Program-made: the position numbers and the translations under genes
Part shown: piece after piece, positions 25,709-33,054 of the stretch
Numbering within the stretch: position 1 is the first letter of the stretch
How the letters are laid out: each line of letters begins with the position of its first letter
DNA from: Streptomyces griseoruber
Lineage (GTDB): Bacteria > Actinomycetota > Actinomycetes > Streptomycetales > Streptomycetaceae
NCBI RefSeq assembly: GCF_001514205.1
Contig: NZ_KQ948773.1
Span: 282,624-346,623, forward strand
DNA length: 64,000 nt
Reading direction: 5' to 3'
The notes under the pieces: generated by a model
What the model was told of the DNA's origin: nothing
The model's input: only the letters and a program-made list of their open reading frames with translations
Databases searched by the model: none

Positions 25709-25737
25709 CAGTGGCCCCCGGTGCGAGGGGGCCACTG
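25709..25737. terminator. Bidirectional terminator hairpin
   Basis: CAGTGGCCCCC and its exact complement pair around a seven-base loop, between the convergent DUF3455 gene (ends 25693) and the Ddn-like gene (ends 25754). Confidence 0.85.
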
Positions 25738-25753
25738 TTCGCGTTTCTCCCCT

Positions 25754-26149
25754 TCAGCCGTCCAGATCCACCCGCACGGTCAGCAACTGCGTCCCCAGGG
25801 CCCGTACGGCCGTGCTGTTGGCCCTGGGCAGGGTGCGCAGCCTCGCCACCGGGTCGTCGTCGGGCAGCAGGTGGGCCGTGCCGGTGTGCCAGCGCCCGGC
25901 TATCCGCACCCGCACCCGGGGATCGGCCTTGATGTTGCGGACGTACTGCGACCGCTCCCCGAACTCCGACACCAGCCAGAAGGTGTCCCCGACCCGCTTG
26001 CCGCCCAGCGGGGTGCGCCGGGGCAGGCCGGAGACCCGGCCGGTGGTCTCCAGGAGCGTGTGGAACGGCAGACGGCGCATGAGCGGATTGGCGACATGCC
26101 GCTGGAAGGCGGTGGTCGCGCGGTAGCGGAGGTCGTTGGGGCGCGGCAT
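25754..26149 (-). CDS. Nitroreductase-family deazaflavin (F420)-dependent oxidoreductase, Ddn type
   Basis: This 131-residue split-barrel protein has LLETTGRVSGLPRRTPLGG (about 32-50), the family signature region, followed by GDTFWLVSEFGERSQYVRNIKADPRVRVRI. Members reduce diverse substrates with F420H2 in the cytoplasm or at the membrane. The substrate is unknown. ATG at 26149. It is divergent from the nuclease-fold gene at 26232. FbiC, which makes the F420 chromophore, is encoded 10 kb downstream. Confidence 0.85.
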   Translation of the reverse strand: MPRPNDLRYRATTAFQRHVANPLMRRLPFHTLLETTGRVSGLPRRTPLGGKRVGDTFWLVSEFGERSQYVRNIKADPRVRVRIAGRWHTGTAHLLPDDDPVARLRTLPRANSTAVRALGTQLLTVRVDLDG

Positions 26150-26231
26150 GGTCCGGTGGACTCCTTCGCGTGAGGCTCTGCTGCATCACTTGATTCAATG
26201 GTCGCCCATGCGGTCGTCGTGACGAGAGCGG

Positions 26232-27062
26232 GTGCCTGTCGTGCGCGTGGTGACCTGGAACCTGTGGTGGCGCTTCGGCCCGTGGCGCGAGCGGCAGAAG
26301 GCGATCCTCGCCGTCCTGCGCGACCTGCGCCCCGACGTGGTCGGCCTCCAGGAGGTGTGGGCGGCGGACGGCGAGAACCTCGCGGAGTGGCTCGCCGCCG
26401 ACCTGGGCCTGCACTGCGCCTGGGCCCCCTCGCCCTTTCCCGGGCGCTGGCGCCGCCGCATCGACGACGACACGGTGGACATCGGCAACGCGGTCCTCAG
26501 CCGCTGGCCGGTCACCGCCTGTCGGACGCTGCTCCTCCCGGCCCCCGCGGAGGTGGCGGACGGCCGGGCGGCGCTCTACGCGCGCGTGGCGACCCCGTCG
26601 TACGACATCCCGTTCTTCACCGTCCATCTGACCTCGGCACCGGGCACGTCCGCCGTCCGCTGCGAACAGGTCGGGGCACTGGCGGAGTTCGTGTCCTCGT
26701 GGGCGGGCGACACCCCCCATCCGCCCGTCGTCACCGGCGACTTCAACGCCCGCCCCGACTCCGACGAGCTCCGCCTCTTCGGCGGCATCCGCACCGCCCC
26801 AGCCGTCCCCGGCCAGATCCTCTACGACGCCTGGGACTACGCCGACCCGTCCGCGCCCGCCGCCACCTGGACCCCCGAGAACCCCTACGCGGCACGCGTC
26901 CTGGAACCCCCGGCCCGCATCGACTACATCCACGTGGGCCCACCCGGGCCGGTCGGCGAGGGCCACGTGCTCGGCGTACGCCGCGCGGGCCTGGCCCCGG
27001 TGGACGGGGTGTGGCCGTCGGACCATGCGGCGGTGGTGGCGGACCTGGGGGAGGGCGGCTGA
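26232..27062 (+). CDS. Endonuclease/exonuclease/phosphatase-fold hydrolase
   Basis: This 276-residue protein has the EEP-superfamily motifs: TWNLWW (Asn ligand), VVGLQEVW (metal-binding Glu), GNAVLSRWPV, PVVTGDFNARPDSDEL (Asp/Asn) and a C-terminal WPSDHAAVVADL (catalytic Asp-His). It could be a nuclease, a phosphodiesterase or a lipid phosphatase. No signal peptide or membrane anchor is seen. GTG at 26232; a GTG at 26241 (MRVVTWN) is an alternative start. Confidence 0.85.
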   Translation: MPVVRVVTWNLWWRFGPWRERQKAILAVLRDLRPDVVGLQEVWAADGENLAEWLAADLGLHCAWAPSPFPGRWRRRIDDDTVDIGNAVLSRWPVTACRTLLLPAPAEVADGRAALYARVATPSYDIPFFTVHLTSAPGTSAVRCEQVGALAEFVSSWAGDTPHPPVVTGDFNARPDSDELRLFGGIRTAPAVPGQILYDAWDYADPSAPAATWTPENPYAARVLEPPARIDYIHVGPPGPVGEGHVLGVRRAGLAPVDGVWPSDHAAVVADLGEGG

Positions 27063-27094
27063 ACGCCGTTGTCCGGCCCTGCGGCTGTCCGCGG

Positions 27095-27682
27095 TTATCC
27101 GCGGCCGTCCCGTTCACGCTCGCCGCGCCGCAGGGCGCGACGCCGTTCTCCCGGCAGGGTGGCGGCCAACTCGCCGACCGGGGAGACGTCGTGGCCGTTG
27201 CCGTCCAGACTGCCCCGGCACCACCACACCGGTGGGCCGGCCCCATCCGTTCCGCCTGCGGGACGAGGATGCATTCCGGTCTTGTGTTCCTGGCAGACCG
27301 GCCAGGCCTGCCAGAGCAACTCCATCAGGGTCGACTGCGCCGCGTCCGCGACCACCGTCAGGACCGTCTCCATATCGTCCGGCTCCGGCGGATCGCCCTC
27401 CTCCAGGTCGCACGCGTTCACCGCGTTGCCGTGCCAACGGCCGTCGGGCATCGCCACGTAGACCTGACCCCAGTCGATTCCGGGCGGGGGCGAAGGCTGC
27501 CAAGGCGGGTCAAACATCAGTATCAGCGCGTCCTGACCGGGCAGGGTCGCCCTCAGGTCCCGGTTGACCACGGCGAGCGCGGCCTCCAGCTTCGGCCACT
27601 GACCGGGCTCGGCCGGCCTGGGCTCCGGGCGAGGCTGCCGGTCACGACCGGGGCCGATGCTGCCGTACGAGAAGTGGTTCAC
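27095..27682 (-). CDS. Conserved-looking hypothetical protein
   Basis: This 195-residue soluble protein is rich in Pro and Asp, with the segments ALILMFDPPWQP, WGQVYVAMPDGRWHGNAVNA and LMELLWQAWPVCQEHKTGMH and a late WWCRGSLDGNGHDVSPVGEL. The Cys/His residues (CQEHKTGMH..WWC) could form a small metal site. No family is recognised. It lies 12 bases after the membrane protein gene at 27695 on the same strand and probably shares its transcript. Confidence 0.65.
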   Translation of the reverse strand: MNHFSYGSIGPGRDRQPRPEPRPAEPGQWPKLEAALAVVNRDLRATLPGQDALILMFDPPWQPSPPPGIDWGQVYVAMPDGRWHGNAVNACDLEEGDPPEPDDMETVLTVVADAAQSTLMELLWQAWPVCQEHKTGMHPRPAGGTDGAGPPVWWCRGSLDGNGHDVSPVGELAATLPGERRRALRRGERERDGRG

Positions 27683-27694
27683 CGGGACATTGTC

Positions 27695-28249
27695 CTAGAG
27701 GCTCGGGAAGACCAGCGCGAAGAAGAGCCAGAGCAGCACGGCCCAGAAGACCGCCGCCGCCAGCGACACGAGCAGCGAGCTGCGCCACCTCAGCACCAGG
27801 AAGGGGAAGAGGACCAGGGCCGCCCAGTGCCCGGCCACGTCGATCGACATGCGGGCGGCCTCGTGCAGGGTTCTCGCGCCGCCCGTCGCCATACGGCGGA
27901 GCAGCCGCTGGGAGACGAAGCCGTACAGGCCGAGGACGATGGGGAAGAACCACAGCGGGGTGACCGAGACCAGCTCGGACTCCGAGAAGTCGTCGAACGC
28001 GACCAGGTAGACGTAACCGGCTGCCGCGAGGCCGCCGAGCAGCGCGATCACATAGACGGCGGTCAGCCCGACCGGCTCGACGGCGCTGGTGGGCACGGGG
28101 ACGGGCGAGGCATACGGCACGTCGGGCCGCGGGACGCGGACCACCTGGTGGCAGTGGGGGCAGCGCACGTCCTGCCCGGCCCGGTCGGCCGGAGCCGAGA
28201 TCAAGTGCCCGCACGAGGCATGGAACTCCGTCTGCCGACCCGCGTTCAC
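27695..28249 (-). CDS. Small zinc-ribbon-like membrane protein
   Basis: This 184-residue protein has an N-terminal mini-ribbon (CGHLISAPADRAGQDVRCPHC), a Pro-rich linker, then four hydrophobic segments (about 55-80, 95-115, 135-155 and 160-184; VYVIALLGGLAAAGYVYLVA, WFFPIVLGLYGFV, WAALVLFPFLVL, LAAAVFWAVLLWLFFALVF). GTG at 28249 is preceded by GGAGGGGG. Function unknown. It is placed between a hypothetical gene and the DUF397 gene. Confidence 0.72.
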   Translation of the reverse strand: MNAGRQTEFHASCGHLISAPADRAGQDVRCPHCHQVVRVPRPDVPYASPVPVPTSAVEPVGLTAVYVIALLGGLAAAGYVYLVAFDDFSESELVSVTPLWFFPIVLGLYGFVSQRLLRRMATGGARTLHEAARMSIDVAGHWAALVLFPFLVLRWRSSLLVSLAAAVFWAVLLWLFFALVFPSL

Positions 28250-28277
28250 GCGCCGCCCCCCTCCACATCGGATCCGA

Positions 28278-28547
28278 TCAGAGGCAAGGACGCGGGCGAC
28301 GGCCGTCCGGGTTCCGCCCGAGCGTGCGGAGGAGGGCGGCGAAGGCGGTGGGGGTGGCGGAGAGGACGGCTTGGGCGGGGTCGGCGGATTCGGTGAGGTG
28401 GATGGCGTGGGGGTGGGGCGCTGTGGATATGTGGACGCAGGCGTCGCCTTCTTGGCAGTACGAGGACTTCTGGGCCGTGGAGGCGACATGGACACACGAT
28501 TCGCCTTGTCCGCAGTAGGACGACTTCTGCCAGATGTAGGTGGGCAT
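28278..28547 (-). CDS. DUF397 protein with duplicated core motif
   Basis: This 89-residue protein has two copies of QKSSYCxxGxxCVHxxST (about residues 7-24 and 26-42), followed by a helix-like tail (AVLSATPTAFAALLRTL). DUF397 proteins are typically 60-70 residues with one copy, encoded next to an XRE regulator with DUF5753, and work with it in Streptomyces developmental control (WhiJ-like systems). Here it lies ten bases downstream of such a regulator gene in the same direction. Start follows AAGGGGAG. Confidence 0.85.
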   Translation of the reverse strand: MPTYIWQKSSYCGQGESCVHVASTAQKSSYCQEGDACVHISTAPHPHAIHLTESADPAQAVLSATPTAFAALLRTLGRNPDGRRPRPCL

Positions 28548-28557
28548 CGGCTCCCCT

Positions 28558-29409
28558 TCACAGGTCGTGGATGAGCGTGCGGAGGAAGTCGCGGGACTCC
28601 GAGGGAGTCATGGCCACGCGCTCCATGCGGTCCAGCAGGATGCGGTACATCTCCAACTGTGCCTCGGCGTCCACGAGTACGGGACCATGAGATTGGTCGA
28701 GTGAGACCGTGTCGAGCTGGGGGACGAGTCCGGATGCGTAGTGGATGTTCTGCCCGGACCCGGGGTATGCGCCGATGGCGAACGGGATCACCTGAATCGT
28801 GACGTGGTCGCGTTCGCTTTGCTCCACCAGGTGTTCCAACTGCCGCTTGGCGGCGGCAGCTCCGCCGACGGGCACGCGCAGTGCGGCTTCGTGGATGACC
28901 GCGTGGAACGGTGCCGGGTCGTCGCGGTCCAGAAGTGCTTGGCGCTGCAACCTGTGGCTCACGCGGAGTTCGATGTCCGATCGGGAGAACTCGGGGACGA
29001 CCTGCCGGAAGATCTCTCGGGCGTGGTCCGCTGTCTGCAGCAATCCTGGGATGTGCGCGGTGTTGGCCGAGTGCAGCGCGGTGGCGTGAAACTCCACCTC
29101 CGCGATGTTCAGAAGCGCGGGTGGTAGCACCTCCCGGAACGTTTCCCACCAGCCGCGCCTCTTGTCGGCCGCGATGGCGACGAGGGCGTCGACGTAGGGC
29201 GGGTTCGTGCACGAGTAGACGTTGGCCATCGCTCGGACCCGTTCCGCGCTCACTCCGAACCGGGCCGACTCGACGTTGCTGAGCTGCCCGGAGCTCGTCC
29301 CGAGCAGTTTCGCCGCCTCTGTTGACGTGAGTCCGGCTCGCTCACGGAGTTTGCGCAACTCCGTGGCCAGCCGCAGTCGTCGGGCCGTGGGAGCGGGCCT
29401 TGCCGTCAT
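28558..29409 (-). CDS. XRE-family regulator with DUF5753 domain (WhiJ-like)
   Basis: This 283-residue protein has an N-terminal helix-turn-helix (about 15-65: LRKLRERAGLTSTEAAKLLG, then SGQLSNVESARFGVSAERV) and the C-terminal DUF5753 domain (about 95-280: FHATALHSANTAHIPGLLQT, VRVSHRLQRQ-like, HAVIHEAALRVPVGG, VTIQVIPFAIGAYPG). ATG at 29409 follows AGGAGGGCAC. It forms a unit with the DUF397 gene downstream and, across the divergent promoter, with an anti-sigma-like ATPase gene. That promoter contains a 23-base palindrome. Confidence 0.9.
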   Translation of the reverse strand: MTARPAPTARRLRLATELRKLRERAGLTSTEAAKLLGTSSGQLSNVESARFGVSAERVRAMANVYSCTNPPYVDALVAIAADKRRGWWETFREVLPPALLNIAEVEFHATALHSANTAHIPGLLQTADHAREIFRQVVPEFSRSDIELRVSHRLQRQALLDRDDPAPFHAVIHEAALRVPVGGAAAAKRQLEHLVEQSERDHVTIQVIPFAIGAYPGSGQNIHYASGLVPQLDTVSLDQSHGPVLVDAEAQLEMYRILLDRMERVAMTPSESRDFLRTLIHDL

Positions 29410-29473
29410 GTGCCCTCCTCTCCCAGGGAGCTTGTCACCCACACGAGGGTAAAGAGGCCGAGATTCTTCGGAA

Positions 29474-29496
29474 TTTCGCAAAGCACCTTTGCGAAA
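29474..29496. promoter_or_regulatory. 23-base palindrome, probable operator of the XRE regulator
   Basis: TTTCGCAAAG and CTTTGCGAAA flank CAC in perfect inverted repetition. It is centred in the divergent space between the XRE gene (start 29409) and the ATPase gene (start 29601). It is A/T-rich for the genome and of the size bound by an HTH dimer. Confidence 0.75.
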
Positions 29497-29600
29497 CCCC
29501 TACCTTCTTGCACAGGCGCCCCGCCCGGAAGCGCACCGCGGGACGCCGCGGCAATGACACCAGGCACTCGTCCAACTCCCCTCAGTGACCGGAGACTTCC

Positions 29601-30044
29601 ATGGCCACCGTATCCCCGTCCTGGAACTACACCCTGCACCTTCCCCGGGATCCACGCGCACCGGGTATCGCCCGGGGCACCCTCAGACTGATCCTCGCCG
29701 CCCATGACCTGGGCGAGCTGACCCCCACGGCGGAACTGGTCGCGGGCGAGCTGCTCGCCAACTCGCACTGCCACACGAAGGGCCCGTACTCCCTGCGCGT
29801 ACTGTCCCCGCACCCCGGCCGTCTACGGGTCGCCGTATGGGACACGGACCCGAGGGTCCCGCCCGCCTTCTCCGCCGACGTCGACAAGGACGCCGTACCG
29901 CCGCCCGACACCGAGGGCGGCCGGGGCCTGCACCTGGTCCGGGCCTGTGCCGACGAGGTGGGGGTGTCCGTGCTGCGCGAGCTGGGCGCGTCGAAGGGCG
30001 GCAAGCTGCTGTGGGCGGACTGCGGAGGCGGGGTGGCGTGGTGA
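29601..30044 (+). CDS. ATP-binding protein, RsbW/anti-sigma-factor type
   Basis: This 147-residue HATPase_c protein has the N-box-like LVAGELLANSHCHTKGPY (about 49-66), a G1-like VAVWDTDPRVPP (about 77-88) and the G2 EGGRGLHLVRACADEVGV (about 105-122). Such small kinases bind sigma factors or anti-anti-sigma proteins. They are regularly encoded near XRE/DUF397 pairs in Streptomyces. No sigma factor gene is close. ATG follows CCGGAGAC. Confidence 0.85.
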   Translation: MATVSPSWNYTLHLPRDPRAPGIARGTLRLILAAHDLGELTPTAELVAGELLANSHCHTKGPYSLRVLSPHPGRLRVAVWDTDPRVPPAFSADVDKDAVPPPDTEGGRGLHLVRACADEVGVSVLRELGASKGGKLLWADCGGGVAW

Positions 30045-30118
30045 GTACGCGCTGCCGGGCCCGGTCGGCCGACGTCATACTGGAAGTGGAGCCATGCCCC
30101 GTTCATCAGGAGCAGACC

Positions 30119-30394
30119 ATGAGTGCACAGCCCGAGCACGGCTGGGGAGCGATGCCTCTCCCGGAGATCCGGACCGTGGACGATCTGCGCAGTGCGCTCA
30201 GCCGCTACGGCTTCCCGGGCGACCGTGAACGCTTCGAGGAGGAGCTGGCGGCCGCCATAGGAGCCGCGCCGACCAATGACTTTGCGGGCGCGGCAGCAGT
30301 GGTGCGGGCCTACCGGCACCGGATCCTGATCAGGAACTCGCCGGAGATCATGACCGCTCTGGAGGACGCGCGCGGCGAAGGCGGCCGTGCGTGA
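30119..30394 (+). CDS. Small helical protein, DUF6247-like, candidate antitoxin
   Basis: This 91-residue protein starts at the ATG at 30119, with CAGGAGCAG seven bases upstream. The pattern RTVDDLRSALSRYGFPGDRERFEEELAAAIGAA... followed by AAAVVRAYRHRILI is helical and resembles actinobacterial DUF6247 proteins. Its stop overlaps the start of the next small gene by four bases (GTGA). Small, acidic-to-neutral, helical and translationally coupled to a ParE/RelE-like gene, it fits the antitoxin position of a toxin-antitoxin pair. The assignment is inference. Confidence 0.65.
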   Translation: MSAQPEHGWGAMPLPEIRTVDDLRSALSRYGFPGDRERFEEELAAAIGAAPTNDFAGAAAVVRAYRHRILIRNSPEIMTALEDARGEGGRA

Positions 30395-30672
30395 ACGATG
30401 TCCCTCTGGAGGAGGCCGAGCCCGCGAGGAAGGCGTTCGGTGATCTGACCGAAGGGGAGCGGGAGGTCGTCCGGGACGCGCTCCTGGCGATCGGACGCGA
30501 CCCGGCGGTGGGCCGAGAGATCCCCGGCTGGCGGCCGCCGTCCGTCGAATACACGTACACGACCCCTCTCGCGCGCGACTCGGCCGAGGCGATCACGGTC
30601 GTCTATACGCACACTCGAGGCATGGGGGTGACGGTCGTCTTCTACTTCCGTGATCCACAGGTGGTGGACTGA
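30391..30672 (+). CDS. ParE/RelE-fold-like small protein, candidate toxin
   Basis: This 93-residue protein has the RelE/ParE order: a helical hairpin (AFGDLTEGEREVVRDALLAI), a DP..G..IPGW turn (GRDPAVGREIPGW), and then beta strands (VEYTYTTPLARDSAEAITVV.., GVTVVFYFRDP) like the R.R.....YRV.Y and V.V..I of RelE toxins. The basic catalytic residues of RelE are not evident, so activity is uncertain. GTG start overlaps the upstream gene. It is followed closely by a convergent membrane-protein gene. Confidence 0.6.
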   Translation: MNDVPLEEAEPARKAFGDLTEGEREVVRDALLAIGRDPAVGREIPGWRPPSVEYTYTTPLARDSAEAITVVYTHTRGMGVTVVFYFRDPQVVD

Positions 30673-30697
30673 AACCCCGACGCCGTCCCGCGCGGTG

Positions 30698-31543
30698 TCA
30701 GGGGCGCTCGAAGAGCTGGAGCACCCCGCCGACGGAGAAGCAGGCCGCGCCGAGGAGGGTGCCCCAGTTGGCGATGTCGGCGTTGACGAGGCTGTCCGTC
30801 GCGGGGCGGGTGTAGGCGGCGATCGCCGAGACCATGAAGAGGACGGAGCCGAACTGGTTGACGGCGACGATCCACCAGCCGAGGCTGCGGCAGCGCAGAC
30901 AGGGCCGGTGGCCGTGGCAGATTTCGGAGAAGCCGAGGTGGCCGGAGATCAGGAAGAGGGCGCAGCCGATCACGTCCGGCACCCAGATCAGCCGGTTGAC
31001 CTGCTGCACGCTCAGGCCCTGGAGGAACGAGTCCAGCAGGTTGACGCCGAAGACGAGGGTTCCGGCGAAGAGGACGAACAGGCTCAGCCAGTCGATGCGG
31101 GTGGGCTCGTAACTCCACCAGCGCCACGGGAGCGTGACCAGCCGGCCCTCGCCGCCGGGGACGTGGCGGGGCGCGTTGACGACCTGGAGGAGGGAGACGA
31201 AACCGCCGGTGTTGAAGAACAGACCCCCGGCGAAGTAGATCGACGCGCAGGTGGTGGCGTCCCCGGAGCCGAACTGGGCGACGCCCGCGCCGAGCGCGAA
31301 GAGGGCCCCGCCGATGACGAAGGCGGTCGCGGCGACGGCGTTGAGCAGGCGCAGCCGGCGGACGGCGACCGCGTCGGCGCTGGTGGGGTGGTGGGTGTCC
31401 GCGCCGGGCGCGCGGACGGCGATGACGCCTTGGCGCCGGGCGGGCCGCGACTCCCAGACGGCGGTGCCGCCACCGGGAGGCCGCCAGGTGAGCCGGGTCG
31501 TGAACGGTCCCGCACCCTCGGCGCGCTGCTCGGGCTGTTCCAC
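30698..31543 (-). CDS. Integral membrane protein of unknown function (YrhK-like)
   Basis: This 281-residue protein has a cytoplasmic N-terminus of about 65 residues and six hydrophobic segments (about 70-90, 100-120, 145-170, 190-210, 230-250 and 258-278). A Cys/His loop lies between segments 4 and 5 (EICHGHRPCLRCRSLGW) and may hold a metal. The paired-helix pattern resembles YrhK-domain proteins. GTG at 31543 is probably leaderless: TAGTCT lies six bases upstream. Confidence 0.7.
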   Translation of the reverse strand: MEQPEQRAEGAGPFTTRLTWRPPGGGTAVWESRPARRQGVIAVRAPGADTHHPTSADAVAVRRLRLLNAVAATAFVIGGALFALGAGVAQFGSGDATTCASIYFAGGLFFNTGGFVSLLQVVNAPRHVPGGEGRLVTLPWRWWSYEPTRIDWLSLFVLFAGTLVFGVNLLDSFLQGLSVQQVNRLIWVPDVIGCALFLISGHLGFSEICHGHRPCLRCRSLGWWIVAVNQFGSVLFMVSAIAAYTRPATDSLVNADIANWGTLLGAACFSVGGVLQLFERP

Positions 31544-31549
31544 GGGCCG

Positions 31550-31555
31550 AGACTA
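31550..31555 (-). promoter_or_regulatory. -10 hexamer TAGTCT of a probable leaderless promoter
   Basis: On the minus strand TAGTCT is followed by six bases and the GTG at 31543. No ribosome-binding site lies between. Confidence 0.5.
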
Positions 31556-31680
31556 GACGCCGGGGCGGGAGGCTCCGGCCAGCGAAACGCGGCGTGTGTC
31601 GCGGGCCCGTGTGCCAGACTTCCGTGAGTCCGGCCCGCTCGCGGAGCTTGCGCCGTTCCACGACCGGAGGGAAGGACCCC

Positions 31681-32217
31681 GTGCCCAGGCGACACCCGGA
31701 GCGCCACACCGAACGTCTGTGGCTGCGACAGTGGCGGGACACCGACCTGGACGCTCTCGCGGAGATCGACGCGGACCCGGAGGTCATGCGCTACATCGGC
31801 GACGGCTCACCCGGAACCCGCGAACGGACCGCCGCGGCGCTGGCCCGGGTGCGCTCGGGCTGGGACGAGCGCGGATACGGCCTGTTCGCCGCCGAGGAGA
31901 CGGAGACCGGCGAGCTGGTCGGCTGGGTGGGACTCGCCGTTCCGGCCTTCCTCCCCGAGATCATGCCGGCGGTGGAGATCGGCTGGCGGCTGAGACGCCG
32001 CTCCTGGGGGCGGGGCTATGCCACCGAAGGGGCCCGGGAGGTCCTGGCGTTCGCCTTCGGCGAGGTGGGTCTCGACCATGTCGTCAGCATCTGCCACGTC
32101 GACAACCACGCCTCGGCCCGCGTGATGGCCAAACTCGGCATGACCCTCGACCGCACCACACACGTCCCGACCCACGGCCGGCCGGTCCACGTCATGTCGC
32201 GCTCCCGGAACCCGTAG
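31681..32217 (+). CDS. GNAT N-acetyltransferase (RimJ/RimL type)
   Basis: This 178-residue protein has the GNAT acceptor start TERLWLRQWRDTDLDALAEI, the acetyl-CoA loop RRRSWGRGYATEGAREVL (about 108-125) and the C-terminal HVDNHASARVMAKLGM (about 139-154). The RimJ/RimL subgroup acetylates N-termini or small molecules; the substrate here is unknown. GTG at 31681 follows GGAGGGAAGGACCCC. Its 3' end overlaps the convergent membrane-protein gene by 26 bases. Confidence 0.88.
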   Translation: MPRRHPERHTERLWLRQWRDTDLDALAEIDADPEVMRYIGDGSPGTRERTAAALARVRSGWDERGYGLFAAEETETGELVGWVGLAVPAFLPEIMPAVEIGWRLRRRSWGRGYATEGAREVLAFAFGEVGLDHVVSICHVDNHASARVMAKLGMTLDRTTHVPTHGRPVHVMSRSRNP

Positions 32218-32944
32218 CGCCCCCGGAATCCGCCGCCGGCCCCGGGCGGCGCCCGGGATAGCGGTGGAGTTCCCACGCCGTGTACCCCATGAGCGGGACG
32301 AGGACCGTCGGGAGCAGCCACCAGGGGATGCCCCACCACACCGCCACCAGGCCCAGGACGGGGCAGCCGACGGAGAGGACGATCAGCAGCGGCTTGCCCC
32401 AGCCGCGCCAGGGGAACGGGTGAGGCGGGCGGGGCCTGGTCAGGCGGGCCGCGCCGACGGCGAGGGCCAGGGCGGAGAGGAGTCCGGCGCAGGTGCCGAG
32501 CGCGGCGGCCATCTGGGGCTCGTCGCGGGGCTCGTCGGAGGACTTCTGGCGGACGCCGTCGCGGCTGAGGGCCATGATGTCGCCGCGCCAGACGGTGCCG
32601 GTGACCCGGTCGCCCCGTTCCAGCTCGGACAGCAGCGGGCCCGAGTCGCCGAACTCCAGGACGCCGTTCCAGGAGGGTGCCCCGGAGAGCGTGGCCTCGT
32701 AGACGGCGCTCCTGCCGCCCTTGATCCTCGTCCCGTCCACCGTGAAGGCGACCTCGCGGAGGCAGTCCTCGTGCTCCCGCGGTGACGTGCCCGCGGCGCA
32801 GGGCTCGGCCCTCGTGTAGTCCCGGTAGCGGTCGATGTCGCCGGGGAGCCAGAGGGTGAAGACCAGGTAGCAGGCCAGGGCCGGGATCAAGGACAGCGTC
32901 AGGAGCAGTGCTCCCCAAAGTCTCGTCCGCACCATTTCCGGCAT
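32192..32944 (-). CDS. Membrane protein of unknown function
   Basis: This 250-residue protein has one N-terminal membrane segment (about 9-32, LLLTLSLIPALACYLVFTLWL), an outer domain of about 115 residues (DIDRYRDYTRAEPCAAGT..., with VTGTVWRGDIMALSRDG), and three C-terminal membrane segments (about 145-165, 182-202 and 203-222). The single-TM, globular, multi-TM layout resembles DUF3592-like proteins. ATG at 32944 follows GGGAGCGGGGG; the ATG at 32935 is an alternative. It overlaps the acetyltransferase gene tail to tail. Confidence 0.68.
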   Translation of the reverse strand: MPEMVRTRLWGALLLTLSLIPALACYLVFTLWLPGDIDRYRDYTRAEPCAAGTSPREHEDCLREVAFTVDGTRIKGGRSAVYEATLSGAPSWNGVLEFGDSGPLLSELERGDRVTGTVWRGDIMALSRDGVRQKSSDEPRDEPQMAAALGTCAGLLSALALAVGAARLTRPRPPHPFPWRGWGKPLLIVLSVGCPVLGLVAVWWGIPWWLLPTVLVPLMGYTAWELHRYPGRRPGPAADSGGATGSGSAT

Positions 32945-33054
32945 CCCCCGCTCCCGTCCGCCCGTCGCCGTAGCCTCTCCCCCCGTGACCAGGCGGACAA
33001 GGCAAGCGGCAGGCAGTCGGGAGCCGTGCTCTTCTGCCGGGTTCCGGCAATGCC

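Noticed and set aside
30698..31543. Ion channel or transporter identity
   Set aside because: Six hydrophobic segments are visible but no pore, carrier or cofactor motif supports a named function.
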